A stretch of DNA of 64,000 nt from Candidatus Enterococcus leclercqii (GCF_009933135.1 NZ_MAEH01000015.1:118468-182467), one strand, 5' to 3'; shown: positions 54,894 to 63,040, counted from the stretch's first letter. Numbers and translations are program-made. Notes: a model not told the origin generated them from the sequence alone.

Positions 54894-55769
54894 ATGAATT
54901 TCAAACAAGCACATATCTTTCTGGAAGTCGTAGCAACAAATAATTTCACCAAGGCCGCCGAAAATCTTTACCTCACCCAATCGGCAGTCTCCCATGCTGT
55001 CAAGGAGCTGGAAGAAGAATGTCAAACGCCGTTATTTCATCGCTTACATCGCAGCGTGCGCCTCACTACAACCGGAGAAATTTTAGCAGCGCGGCTCGGA
55101 CCAGTGATGCAGGATTTTACAGCCTTGAACCAACAGCTACCCCACTTAGAAGCCGAAAGCCCTTTGAATATCGCTGCTTGTATCACGTATGGTGAAACTC
55201 GTCTGGCTGGTAGACTACAGGATTTTCGCCAGGCGGCCTCCGCCTTCACTGAAGCATCCTTTTCGGTACAAATCTACCCTGCCCAACAATCGTTGGCGTT
55301 GCTCGAACAGCGAAAAGTCGATTTGGCAGTAATTGAAGGCCAGCTTGTCCGTCAGAATCTCCGCACCAAAAAGATTGCCGACTATGCCATTATTCCTGTG
55401 GCTACACCTTCTGTGGCAGCCTCTTTTCCCGATTATCGTCTGTCTCTCAATCGTCTACTACAGCAGCCCCTGTTATTACGAGAACGCGGCAGTGCCGTGC
55501 GGGAAACATTCGTTGCAGCCCTCCAACTAGCCGGCTATACGGTTCACCCCCAATGGGAAAGCGTGGATTCCCAGACCTTGATTGCTGCCTGCCTCGCTGG
55601 CTTCGGTATTGCGTTTTTGCCAGAACCACTAGTAACAGCACAGCTGACAGCCGGAACTTTAGTCTCTTTAACAGTTCCGCAGCTGAAGTTATCAAACGAT
55701 ATCACGCTAGTCTGCCGCCGAGAAAGTTATTCTTCTCCGCTGCTGCGGGCATTATGGGATTTTTTGTAA
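54894..55769 (+). CDS. LysR-family transcriptional regulator
   Basis: Regulator of 291 aa started at the ATG at 54894 (MNFKQAHIFLEVVATNNFTK), with AGGAGG 7 bases upstream. The HTH is NFTKAAENLYLTQSAVSHAVK, followed by a periplasmic-binding-like effector domain (residues 90-291). It is divergent from the two-gene chromate transporter and probably activates it. The effector is unknown. The stop is followed by the promoter of the fluoride-response genes. Confidence 0.9.
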   Translation: MNFKQAHIFLEVVATNNFTKAAENLYLTQSAVSHAVKELEEECQTPLFHRLHRSVRLTTTGEILAARLGPVMQDFTALNQQLPHLEAESPLNIAACITYGETRLAGRLQDFRQAASAFTEASFSVQIYPAQQSLALLEQRKVDLAVIEGQLVRQNLRTKKIADYAIIPVATPSVAASFPDYRLSLNRLLQQPLLLRERGSAVRETFVAALQLAGYTVHPQWESVDSQTLIAACLAGFGIAFLPEPLVTAQLTAGTLVSLTVPQLKLSNDITLVCRRESYSSPLLRALWDFL

Positions 55770-55872
55770 GTAACGCGTGTTCGCAAGGTGTTTACGAAGA
55801 GATGGGTATGGTGCTTTGGGCGTCACCTGCCAGCTCCAATTTCCGTTTTTTTACCACAGACGCTTGTCCTAC

Positions 55873-55900
55873 TTGACTTTCAAGGAAAGCGTGGTATCAT
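55873..55900 (+). promoter_or_regulatory. promoter of the ClC-F operon
   Basis: TTGACT and TATCAT are 16 bases apart, just ahead of the riboswitch. Confidence 0.65.
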
Positions 55901-55910
55901 AAACAAGCAA

Positions 55911-56006
55911 CTTTATATGGGAATGAACGTCTCCCTTGGGCAGCCAAAACCGCTGATACAGCTGATGACTTCTGCAAACTTTTGCAGGGATCATTGGCTT
56001 TTTTTC
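55911..56006 (+). promoter_or_regulatory. fluoride riboswitch with terminator expression platform (ClC-F operon)
   Basis: The 3' half AACCGCTGATACAGCTGATG followed by ACTTC (55939-55972) carries the conserved AACCGCU and AGCUGAUGAC blocks of the fluoride (crcB) riboswitch. Upstream GGGAATGAACGTCTCCC is the P2-like stem; it is longer than usual and is followed by an extra TTGG-CCAA hairpin, so this is a variant. The strand GCTGATGACTTCTGCAAA (55961-55978) also pairs with TTTGCAGGGATCATTGGC (55981-55998), ahead of TTTTTTT. Fluoride binding should prevent this terminator. The first gene downstream is a ClC-F antiporter, which supports the call. Confidence 0.8.
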
Positions 56007-56111
56007 ATTTTCAAACCAATCAGCGCAACAGCCAGTGGGGAGCTGGCAGCGGATCAAAATGGCCACCGCAGCGCCGCAGCCTCGTTCACCGATTTTTCAG
56101 GAGGAATTTAA

Positions 56112-57575
56112 ATGGAACCAGAAAAACACAACCTGCACCACACGCAAGAAACTCCGCCGCCCTCAACGGCTGCATCAGTTGCGGATACTCCGTCTACTGG
56201 ACAGTCCCACAGCAACCGGACTAAGAAAGAGCCTCAGCCGGATACTGGAACTCACCACCATCACAAATCTACTGCTACTGGCGATTCAACCGCACTGACT
56301 ACTACAGCCGCTTTAAAAAACCTACTCGTGATGTATGCTGCCATCCTGCTGACAGCTGTTCTTACCGGTATTTTTTCTCATTATTTACTGGCAGCACTTC
56401 ATTGGGTGGGTACCTATCGCGATGGTCACAACTGGCTCTTGTACTTGTTGCCGCTGCTGGGAGTAGCCACAGCATTTAGCTACCAACAGTTCGGTAAAGG
56501 TTCTGACAAAGGAAACAATCTGATTATCGAAAGCATCCAGACTGAGGCCCACGTCCCGGTACGCATGGGAATCATGACCTTTATTTTCACTATTTTGTCC
56601 CATTTATTTGGCGCTTCTGTCGGTCGCGAAGGCAGCGCCGTTCAAATTGGCGGCGTGGTTGCCAACAAATTAGGCCGCCTGTTCCCGCTGAACAAAGACG
56701 CCCGTAAGATTGTAGTTCATGCCGGTATCAGTGCGGGCTTTGCTTCTATTTTTGGTACCCCATTGGCGGGGGCTTTTTTCGGTATGGAAATGGCTTATAT
56801 TGGCCGTCTGGAACGAAAAGCGTTAATTCCTTGTTTCACCGCTGCTTACTTGAGTAATTTTGTTGCTTTGTCGCTGGGGACTGTTCACGAAGGCCACGCA
56901 ATCGGACAGCTGCCAGAAGTCACTGGGCAATTGTTGTTAGCAGTCATTGTCGCCGCGATTGCTTTTGGATTGTTTGGTCGCGCATTTGCCGCATTGACTC
57001 ATTTTTTCAAAGCTTTTTACAAAAAGACCATTACTCAGCCATTGTTGCGGGCCTTTGTGAGTGCTGGAATCGTGGTGGTACTGATGTTAGTTGTCAGCGG
57101 CCAGCGTTTTGAAGGCTTGAGCTTGTGGATGATGGATGATGCTTTCAAAGGAACTTCCAGTCTGCTGGATCCAGTAGCCAAGCTCTTGTTCACTAGTCTC
57201 AGTCTGGGAGCCGGTTTCCAAGGGGGCGAAGTGACGCCGTTGTTTGATATTGGCTCAACATTGGGCTCGGGTATCGCACAACTTTTCCACCAATCACCGG
57301 CACTATTTGCTGCGATGGGGCTGATTGCTGTCTTCGGTTGTGCGGCAAATGCGCCATTAACCACGATTATGTTGGGAATCGATCTCTTTGGGGCCACTGC
57401 ACTTCCTTATTATGTTGCGGCTGCTTTCATCAGTTACTACGTTTCTGGTCACGAAGGCATCTATACTTCCCAGCTGATCGTTCATCCGAAAACAGTACGG
57501 CTGCAACACCACGCCGGTCTACGTCTCTCAGAAATTGCCAAAACTTCTGCTGCTACCAAACAGGAGGAACACTGA
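56112..57575 (+). CDS. ClC-F type fluoride/proton antiporter
   Basis: Membrane protein of 487 aa in the ClC family, with about ten or more hydrophobic helices after a soluble His/Thr-rich tail (residues 1-70). It has GKGSDKGNNLIIESI (residues about 127-141) in place of the GSGIP selectivity loop, GREGSAVQIGGVVANKLG (171-188) in place of the GxEGP loop, and GCAANAPLTTIMLGIDLFG. GNNLI and GREG(T/S)AVQ are features of the ClC-F clade, which exports fluoride. AGGAGG precedes the ATG. It sits behind a fluoride riboswitch and in front of an unknown 148-aa gene. The ClC-F assignment follows from motif and context. Confidence 0.88.
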   Translation: MEPEKHNLHHTQETPPPSTAASVADTPSTGQSHSNRTKKEPQPDTGTHHHHKSTATGDSTALTTTAALKNLLVMYAAILLTAVLTGIFSHYLLAALHWVGTYRDGHNWLLYLLPLLGVATAFSYQQFGKGSDKGNNLIIESIQTEAHVPVRMGIMTFIFTILSHLFGASVGREGSAVQIGGVVANKLGRLFPLNKDARKIVVHAGISAGFASIFGTPLAGAFFGMEMAYIGRLERKALIPCFTAAYLSNFVALSLGTVHEGHAIGQLPEVTGQLLLAVIVAAIAFGLFGRAFAALTHFFKAFYKKTITQPLLRAFVSAGIVVVLMLVVSGQRFEGLSLWMMDDAFKGTSSLLDPVAKLLFTSLSLGAGFQGGEVTPLFDIGSTLGSGIAQLFHQSPALFAAMGLIAVFGCAANAPLTTIMLGIDLFGATALPYYVAAAFISYYVSGHEGIYTSQLIVHPKTVRLQHHAGLRLSEIAKTSAATKQEEH

Positions 57576-57576
57576 T

Positions 57577-58023
57577 ATGTCCGAACATACGACAGAACAC
57601 ACATCGAAACAAACGCCTGAATCACACTTAACTGAAAAGAACACAGCTGAAACTATCTTACTGGAACCTTTCTTTGGCAAGAAACGTCTCCATACCTTAC
57701 ACTTTTCCACTCCCGGTCATCATCAGCTGGAGCTCAAGGTTCTGGAAGGCAGTGTCAAGATTCTTCATGCCAGCTACAGTGCTGATTCAGCCAACTGGAT
57801 TGACACGCCCCGGCGCAAGGGCGACTATCGCCATCGTCATCAAGTGTTTGCCGGTGAAAAAGCCTTATTGGAATATGACATTGGCTATGTTCATCAACAC
57901 TTGGATAAGGTCTTCCTGATGAACGGCGCCATCTGGCAAAAAGCCGTTTTAGAGCTGCGGGTGATTGAAGATGTTCCTGCAACCCCAATCCAAACTAACG
58001 ACCAGCAGAAAACGGAGTCTTAA
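57577..58023 (+). CDS. unknown protein in the fluoride-exporter operon
   Basis: Soluble protein of 148 aa starting MSEHTTEHTSKQTPESHLTE, with CAGGAGG upstream; its ATG is one base after the stop of the ClC-F gene. The first 40 residues are Thr/His/Glu-rich like the tail of the ClC-F protein. The rest looks beta-rich (LHTLHFSTPGHHQLELKVLE, then YIGYVHQHLDKVFL-like). No family recognised. Tight coupling to a fluoride exporter under a fluoride riboswitch suggests a role in fluoride tolerance or transport regulation. Confidence 0.65.
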   Translation: MSEHTTEHTSKQTPESHLTEKNTAETILLEPFFGKKRLHTLHFSTPGHHQLELKVLEGSVKILHASYSADSANWIDTPRRKGDYRHRHQVFAGEKALLEYDIGYVHQHLDKVFLMNGAIWQKAVLELRVIEDVPATPIQTNDQQKTES

Positions 58024-58172
58024 AATTGACAATTAAATAGCAGGAGTGTTTCGCAGTCCAGACGATTTACAGAATCGGTCAAGCTCACATTTTCTCAACC
58101 AGTGCCCACGAGCAAACTAGCAACAGAATCTAGAAGTGTTTTTTGACCAATACTGACTTCAAGCGTTCTTGT
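58024..58172. other. intergenic region before the eno promoter
   Basis: No gene supported and no clear intrinsic terminator after the 148-aa gene, so some read-through into eno is possible. Confidence 0.3.
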
Positions 58173-58201
58173 TTGTCACCAATCACAAATCGTGCTAGCA
58201 T
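58173..58201 (+). promoter_or_regulatory. promoter of eno
   Basis: TTGTCA and TAGCAT are 17 bases apart, and TGC before the -10 gives an extended -10. The riboswitch begins about 10 bases later. Confidence 0.6.
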
Positions 58202-58210
58202 AATACATGA

Positions 58211-58328
58211 ATCAGGGATGGTGTTCCCTATAACCGCTGAAAAGCTGATGACGCCTGTTGCCGAAGTTTCTTTGTGTTGCCTTGCAGCCTGGAGGAGCAT
58301 TTTCGTCAACAGGTGTCATTTTTATTTC
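58211..58328 (+). promoter_or_regulatory. fluoride riboswitch with terminator expression platform (eno)
   Basis: The aptamer CAGGGATGGTGTTCCCTATA, followed by ACCGCTGAAAAGCTGATGAC and GCCTG (58213-58257), matches the fluoride riboswitch consensus nearly base for base: AGG-CCT closing stem, GGGAUGGUGUUCCC, AACCGCU and AGCUGAUGAC. The 3' part ATGACGCCTGTTG (58248-58260) is also complementary to CAACAGGTGTCAT (58307-58319), ahead of a T-rich tract. Aptamer folding therefore excludes the terminator. Ligand-bound RNA should allow eno transcription. Confidence 0.93.
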
Positions 58329-58371
58329 TAGACACCTCCCAAAAAAATCAACTGAAATTGGAGGAATCATC

Positions 58372-59646
58372 ATGTCACAAGTTACTATCGAAAATATCAA
58401 AGCCCGGGAGGTATTCGACTCCCGCGGTAATCCTACTGTCGAAGCCGATGTTTTGTTATCTGACGGCACATTAGGCCGTGCAGAAGTGCCATCTGGTGCT
58501 TCTACTGGTGATCGTGAAGCAGTTGAATTGCGGGACGGCGGCGATCGTCTGCAAGGCAAAGGCGTTATGAAAGCTGTCACTAACGTCAACACTGAAATCA
58601 AAGATGCTTTGGTAGGTCAAAGTCCTTTTGATCAACAAAAAATTGACCAAATCATGATTGACTTGGATGGCACTGCCAATAAAGGCCGTCTGGGTGCCAA
58701 TGCTATTTTAGGTGTTTCCATGGCGGTGGCTCGTGCTGCAGCTGCAAGCAAAAAAGTGCCACTGTACCGTTACCTTGGTGGCGTTGATTTGGAATTACCG
58801 CAACCTTTCTTCAACGTAATCAACGGTGGGGTTCATGCTGATAGCGGCATCGACGTACAAGAATTTTTGATCACACCAGTAAAACGGACATCTTTCCGCG
58901 ACGGCGTAGAAAAAATTGCCAACATCTACCACACACTAAAAGGCATTCTTGCTAAAAAAGGGTTAGAAACAGCTGTTGGTGATGAAGGCGGCTTTGCTCC
59001 AAAACTAGGCAGCACAGAAGCAGCTATCGAAACCTTGTACGAAGCAATCAAAACAGCCGGCTATGTTCCAGGTGAAGAAATTGCGATTGCCTTGGACCCT
59101 GCTTCCAGCGAATTCTGGTCTGATGAAAGCAAACATTACAACTTTGAAGGCAAAGAAATGACTTCTGCCGAAATGCTGACCTACTATCAAGAACTGGTTA
59201 AAAAATATCCAGCCATCATCTCCATTGAAGACGGCTTCTCTGAACATGACTGGGATGGCTTTAAAGCGATGACTGATGCAATGGGCAACGACATCCAATT
59301 GGTAGGTGACGATATCTTTGTTACCAATCCTGCCATCTTCCAAGAAGGGATTGACCGCGGGGTTGCTAACTCCATCTTGATCAAATTGAACCAAATCGGG
59401 ACAGTTTCTGAATCCATTGCTGCCATCAAAATGGCTCGTAAAAATGGCTACAGCACGATGATTTCCCACCGTTCCGGTGAAACTGGCGATACCTTTATCG
59501 CTGACTTTGCAGTAGCAATGAATGCTGGCCAAATCAAGACAGGTTCTATGGCCCGCAGTGAACGGGTTGAAAAATACAATCAGTTCTTACGGATTGAAGA
59601 AGAACTGGAAGGCTACGCCAGCTTGGCTCGTTTCCCTAAAAAATAA
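58372..59646 (+). CDS. eno: enolase (fluoride-riboswitch-controlled)
   Basis: Glycolytic enzyme of 424 aa, 2-phosphoglycerate to phosphoenolpyruvate. The start [20 protein letters not shown] at 58372 has GGAGG upstream; the frame from 58258 crosses the riboswitch. Catalytic residues are kept: [42 protein letters not shown] and GQIKTGS. The last two motifs and [10 protein letters not shown] differ from the usual housekeeping form (SGETED, GSHAD or GEHADNN), as in the second enolases of lactobacilli. It is separate from gap-pgk-tpi. Fluoride inhibits enolase, so a fluoride-induced copy makes sense; a second eno elsewhere is not visible here. Confidence 0.95.
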   Translation: MSQVTIENIKAREVFDSRGNPTVEADVLLSDGTLGRAEVPSGASTGDREAVELRDGGDRLQGKGVMKAVTNVNTEIKDALVGQSPFDQQKIDQIMIDLDGTANKGRLGANAILGVSMAVARAAAASKKVPLYRYLGGVDLELPQPFFNVINGGVHADSGIDVQEFLITPVKRTSFRDGVEKIANIYHTLKGILAKKGLETAVGDEGGFAPKLGSTEAAIETLYEAIKTAGYVPGEEIAIALDPASSEFWSDESKHYNFEGKEMTSAEMLTYYQELVKKYPAIISIEDGFSEHDWDGFKAMTDAMGNDIQLVGDDIFVTNPAIFQEGIDRGVANSILIKLNQIGTVSESIAAIKMARKNGYSTMISHRSGETGDTFIADFAVAMNAGQIKTGSMARSERVEKYNQFLRIEEELEGYASLARFPKK

Positions 59647-59676
59647 GCCGCAACTTGCTTAAACGAGGTGATTGCC

Positions 59677-59871
59677 ATGCTCTATCAAGAAAAAAACGGC
59701 ACCCGCATTTTGGAAGAAGCTGATCTGATTGCTGATGCCAAACGCCTAGCGCTGCAAAAGTGGGAAGACGACCGCAATGAGGTTCCTCTCCACTATGCCG
59801 ACTTTACAGCTTTCGAAACCGCCTTTATCACAGAATACAAGGCAAGCTTTCAGATAGTTGTTGAAGACTGA
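59677..59871 (+). CDS. small unknown protein after eno
   Basis: Protein of 64 aa starting MLYQEKNGTRILEEADLIAD at 59677, with GAGGTGA upstream. It lies 30 bases after eno with no terminator between, so it is under the same riboswitch. It is soluble and charged (LALQKWEDDRNEVPLHYADF). No family recognised. A terminator follows. Confidence 0.55.
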   Translation: MLYQEKNGTRILEEADLIADAKRLALQKWEDDRNEVPLHYADFTAFETAFITEYKASFQIVVED

Positions 59872-59956
59872 ACTATAATGAGACATTGTCCTCAGATTGT
59901 TGGCGTAGCAGGTTAATCCCACGAGCGTTCTTAACAAAGCTCAGACAACGGTTGAA

Positions 59957-59997
59957 AAAACTCAGACGGGAAGACTTCCTGTCTGAGTTTTTTGGTA
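59957..59997. terminator. bidirectional terminator of the eno transcript
   Basis: AAAAAACTCAGACGGGAAG and CTTCCTGTCTGAGTTTTTT form a perfect-looking stem about 85 bases after the small gene. Confidence 0.9.
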
Positions 59998-60049
59998 GCT
60001 TTTTTTTAAAGAAGTGATTGCTTGATCTTTTGGCGGCAGCCTTTACAGA

Positions 60050-60105
60050 AAAACAAACGGTCCCCGCTTTTGAGTGCTTCACTCCATAGCAGGGACCGTT
60101 TTTGA
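60050..60105. terminator. terminator of the LPKTG surface protein gene
   Basis: AAACGGTCCCCGC and AGCAGGGACCGTTTTT pair around a long loop; on the minus strand the T-run is GTTTGTTTTTC. It lies about 80 bases after the stop codon of the 60185 gene. Confidence 0.75.
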
Positions 60106-60184
60106 TGCATTTGTTGTCGTTTTCTTTACTTTATGTTTGTTCAAGTTACCTAGATATTCGTCACTGACCACACTTTTCTAGCGA

Positions 60185-61186
60185 TTATTTACGAGGATAA
60201 TTCTGTTGTTCACCGGCAAAGCGCCAAAGCAGACCCGCTGCCGCCAGCAAGACCAAGCCGACACCCACCCAAGTGCTGTTGGTGACTTTTTCACCCGTTT
60301 TTGGCAAATGTCCCGACGAGCTGCTGTTAGTTGGTGGTGTCTGACTACTGTTTTCTGTCGGAATCAGCTTTTTCTGGTTACTGTCATCCCTCGTAGTACT
60401 GCTGCTGTCAGCGGTTTTTTCGGTGGCCGTACTACTCGTTGACTCCAAAGAAGATTCGCTACTGTCCACAGTTGTTGAAGAAACTGTTTCTGAAGAACTG
60501 CTGTCGGAATCAGTAGTCGGCACCGTATCCGTGGTATCCGTTGAGTCCGTTGAGTCCGTTGTGCTCGTGGTACCCGTTGAGTCTGTTGTGCTTGTTGTGT
60601 CGGTACTGTCCGTGGTATCCGTATTACTCGTGGTGTCAGTGGTATCTGTTGAATCGGTTGTGCTTGTTGTGTCGGTACTATCCGTGGTGTCTGTTGTATC
60701 ACCAGGATAGACAGTCTGACGCTGAGAGTACGGAGTCAGATGATTGGCGTCATCCGGCTGGCTGTCCGCCACCTTGACAGTGAACTGTGCCGGCTTATCA
60801 CTACCCTCCAAAAGGGTCACAGAAAAACTAAAGCTCCCCTGAGATCCGCTGATCACCAGATTATCATCATACTCAATCTTCAGCCTGGGATCGACATTTT
60901 CAAACAACACCTGTGCCTGCAAAATCGCTGCCGAATCGCCGGAAAAGCTGACTGTGACCGGGATTGTATATGCCTTTCCAACTTCAAGTTTCATCTCACC
61001 AGAATTGAAAGAAGAAAAGTCACCACCAAATTCAATCTTGTTGACATTGGCATAACTGCTGGCCTCTTCTAAATTTTGGCTGACTGCCACCCCTGATTTT
61101 TGCGGCGCGCTTCCTGCGTTGGTTGCCAAGCCGGCTATCGGCAAACAAGCCAAAGCGACAGTTGAGATGATACTTGCGATTTTCAT
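60185..61186 (-). CDS. LPKTG-anchored surface protein with Thr/Asp/Ser repeats
   Basis: Cell-wall protein of 333 aa. GGAGGG precedes the ATG at 61186. It has a signal peptide (MKIASIISTVALACLPIAG), a globular exported domain at about residues 30-150 (VNKIEFGGDFSSFNSGEMKL, then QFTVKVADSQ), a repeat region at about 160-230 built of TTDSTDTTSTTDSTDT-like units, a Ser-rich stretch, and LPKTGEKVTN with a membrane segment and NYPRK. The repeats form an imperfect DNA minisatellite, so length may vary between strains. No known domain in the N-terminal part. Ligand unknown. Confidence 0.8.
   Translation of the reverse strand: MKIASIISTVALACLPIAGLATNAGSAPQKSGVAVSQNLEEASSYANVNKIEFGGDFSSFNSGEMKLEVGKAYTIPVTVSFSGDSAAILQAQVLFENVDPRLKIEYDDNLVISGSQGSFSFSVTLLEGSDKPAQFTVKVADSQPDDANHLTPYSQRQTVYPGDTTDTTDSTDTTSTTDSTDTTDTTSNTDTTDSTDTTSTTDSTGTTSTTDSTDSTDTTDTVPTTDSDSSSSETVSSTTVDSSESSLESTSSTATEKTADSSSTTRDDSNQKKLIPTENSSQTPPTNSSSSGHLPKTGEKVTNSTWVGVGLVLLAAAGLLWRFAGEQQNYPRK
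60530..60710. repeat. minisatellite in the surface protein gene
   Basis: Short units such as GTATCCGTTGAGTCCGTT and GTTGTGCTTGTTGTGTCGGT recur with changes over about 180 bases, coding the Thr/Asp/Ser repeats. Replication slippage could change their number. Confidence 0.7.
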
Positions 61187-61403
61187 AAAAAACCCTCCAT
61201 TATTGATAATTTGCTCAAAACAAGAGCCACTACCATTATTTTGGCAGTGATCTAGTCCAATTCCAGCTCTTACCTTACACTAAATTGTTTTAATTGTATA
61301 TAAAATAGCGTCAATTATTACAAAACAGAAAGCTTTCTTTCAGAAAATCGGTTTTTCATTACAAAAACGCAAGAAATTGTACTGGCTTAAAGAATTTAAT
61401 TAA
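61187..61403. other. intergenic region upstream of the LPKTG gene
   Basis: AT-rich, no gene. It should include the minus-strand promoter of the surface protein, but none is convincing. Confidence 0.3.
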
Positions 61404-61452
61404 AAACAACACCTCCCAAAAGTCTGTTTTACGCTAACTTTGGAGAGGTGCT
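61404..61452 (-). terminator. terminator after the MarR operon
   Basis: On the minus strand AGCACCTCTCCAAAGT and ACTTTTGGGAGGTGTT pair, followed by GTTTTTAAT. It lies just after the 61500 gene. Confidence 0.8.
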
Positions 61453-61499
61453 TTCTTAAGCAATTATCGTTTTTTACTTATCTTTTAACTATACGGCAG

Positions 61500-61709
61500 T
61501 TACCACTCAAACTCAGACAAGCACTCTTCCAGTTCGTGGATTTGTTCTTCTAAAAACTGTATTTCTTCTTTGATTTCCTCTAAAGTCGCCCCGCTTCTGC
61601 TGTAGCCTTTGTAATAAGCTGTCATATAATCGGTTTCTTCCAAACTTTGCAACCGATCACGTAATTCGCCCAAACGGATCAGCTCTTTTTCATAAGTTGT
61701 TTCATTCAT
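61500..61709 (-). CDS. small coiled-coil hypothetical protein
   Basis: Protein of 69 aa (MNETTYEKELIRLGELRDRL) with a heptad-like acidic and Leu pattern near the end (IKEEIQFLEEQIHELEECL), consistent with a coiled coil. GAGGAG precedes the ATG. It lies 13 bases after the 61723 gene in the same direction and ends at a terminator. No family recognised. Confidence 0.6.
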   Translation of the reverse strand: MNETTYEKELIRLGELRDRLQSLEETDYMTAYYKGYSRSGATLEEIKEEIQFLEEQIHELEECLSEFEW

Positions 61710-61722
61710 TTTTATTTCTCCT

Positions 61723-62292
61723 CTAGGCTAATGCATTAGGGCTGGCTAATTGCGGACCTTTGCCAGCTCGTGCCAAGACCCAGTCGTCATTGTCCCACAT
61801 CTCGGTCTGGCGGCGACCACGAAAATAGTCCCATCGTGAATCGATTTCCAGTTCAATCAGCTGGTTTTCTGCCCCCAGTGTGACCCAATTGTAACTGCCG
61901 TTATCGTGAGCAAACTTGACCCAGAGGACAGGAAATTGCCGGAGCTGTCCGTCATCAGTAATTAATTGACGCTGTTGGTGCTCGGTACGAATAAAGGACA
62001 AACCCGCTGCATAGTCAGGATTGGCTTTGAAAAAGAGCGCCTCCGCTACGGCTTCTGAGCGCACAGTTGAAGTCAATTTCCCCACTGGGACGCTGGTAAG
62101 GTTTTTTAAGCTGACCAACGTTGTTCCTGCAAAAATGCCAATAATTCGGGGCCCATTTTTGCGAAATAGACCGTCTTTTTGGAAGCGCAAGATTGTTACT
62201 TTTTGATTGTTTCTAGTCTCGTCTGTCATTTCTACAAGCTGGTAGTCTTCAGGAAAGGTCACAAAGCGTTTCAACAGTTCTTCTTTTTTCAT
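61723..62292 (-). CDS. hypothetical protein in the MarR operon
   Basis: Soluble protein of 189 aa starting MKKEELLKRFVTFPEDYQLV at 62292, with AAGGAAG 8 bases upstream. No membrane segment. It contains IIGIFAGTTLVSLKNL and VLWVKFAHDNGSYNWVTLGA, neither of a family I know. It lies 20 bases after the MarR gene (62312) and 13 bases before the coiled-coil gene, so the three are one operon. Confidence 0.6.
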   Translation of the reverse strand: MKKEELLKRFVTFPEDYQLVEMTDETRNNQKVTILRFQKDGLFRKNGPRIIGIFAGTTLVSLKNLTSVPVGKLTSTVRSEAVAEALFFKANPDYAAGLSFIRTEHQQRQLITDDGQLRQFPVLWVKFAHDNGSYNWVTLGAENQLIELEIDSRWDYFRGRRQTEMWDNDDWVLARAGKGPQLASPNALA

Positions 62293-62311
62293 ATTCAGAC
62301 TTCCTTTGAAT

Positions 62312-62731
62312 TTATTGACTGAGTTTATTGATAGTTTCGATAAATGTGATTTGTTCAGCCGGGGACAATGGTGCAAAAAAGTCCCGATTGGCTTTTTGCA
62401 ATGCCTCAGTGATCACCTCGTACATGTCGTGTCCTGCTTTTGTCAAAGAAAGCAGATGGCCCCGGCGATCGTGGGGATTTTCTTTTCGCTCCACGTACTG
62501 ATTCTCCACTAACTTTTGGATTCCCCGAGTCACGTTGCTGGCATTGACGCCGGTCAGCTGCACCAATTGTTCCTGAGGCAAATCGCCAAAATCATGCAAT
62601 TTCAACAGGTAGTAGTACACGCTTGAATTCAGTTGATAAGGAGCAAGATAATCATCAATCAACTTGACATATTTACGACTGACAGCAGGTAGTTTTTTCA
62701 AACTGTCACTTTCATTTGTCCCCTGCGGCAT
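62312..62731 (-). CDS. MarR-family transcriptional regulator
   Basis: Regulator of 139 aa with the winged helix: LPQEQLVQLTGVNASNVTRG and VERKENPHDRRGHLLSLTKA, and helical ends. AGGAGGG precedes the ATG at 62731. It heads an operon of three genes and sits directly below a 28-bp palindrome overlapping its own promoter, so it is very likely autorepressing. The ligand is unknown. Its targets are probably the two unknown genes of the operon. Confidence 0.9.
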   Translation of the reverse strand: MPQGTNESDSLKKLPAVSRKYVKLIDDYLAPYQLNSSVYYYLLKLHDFGDLPQEQLVQLTGVNASNVTRGIQKLVENQYVERKENPHDRRGHLLSLTKAGHDMYEVITEALQKANRDFFAPLSPAEQITFIETINKLSQ

Positions 62732-62748
62732 TGGTCATCCCTCCTAAT

Positions 62749-62776
62749 TATTATTTGCTTGCGCAAGCAAATAATA
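62749..62776 (-). promoter_or_regulatory. perfect 28-bp palindromic MarR operator
   Basis: ATTATTTGCTTGC (62750-62762) and GCAAGCAAATAAT (62763-62775), with one further complementary base at each end, form an exact inverted repeat. It covers the -10 and adjoins the ribosome site of the marR gene. Confidence 0.9.
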
Positions 62777-62799
62777 TGCTGAATTTGTTCCTTCGTCAA
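62771..62799 (-). promoter_or_regulatory. promoter of the MarR operon
   Basis: On the minus strand TTGACG (62794-62799) and TATTAT (62771-62776) are 17 bases apart. The -10 lies inside the palindromic operator, which would block RNA polymerase. Confidence 0.75.
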
Positions 62800-62955
62800 A
62801 TTTTTCGCCTCATGGACTTAGAGGGTCATTTAGGGGGAACTATAGACCAGCTGGGCGTATAGAGGGTGGACGTATTTGGTTTTCGCTCAAAAATTAGAAT
62901 TGCCTGCTGCCAACTGTAGTTATCCTTTTATGCAAAACTTGGCTTAGCCCCCCTA

Positions 62956-63006
62956 TAAAAAACCGCAGAAGACGGCTGTGACTTGCCTTCTTCTGCGGTT
63001 TTTTCA
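62956..63006. terminator. bidirectional terminator
   Basis: AAAAAACCGCAGAAGA and TCTTCTGCGGTTTTTT are an exact inverted repeat. On the minus strand it serves the hydrolase gene. Confidence 0.9.
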
Positions 63007-63040
63007 TCGTTTATTGATAATTTGTGCCAATTTTTGAGCC

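Noticed and set aside
59005..59532. 175-codon frame opposite enolase
   Set aside because: Antisense to conserved enolase motifs, no ribosome site.
60423..60710. 95-codon Val/Ser repeat frame opposite the surface protein
   Set aside because: A mirror of the Thr/Asp/Ser repeats, no start context.
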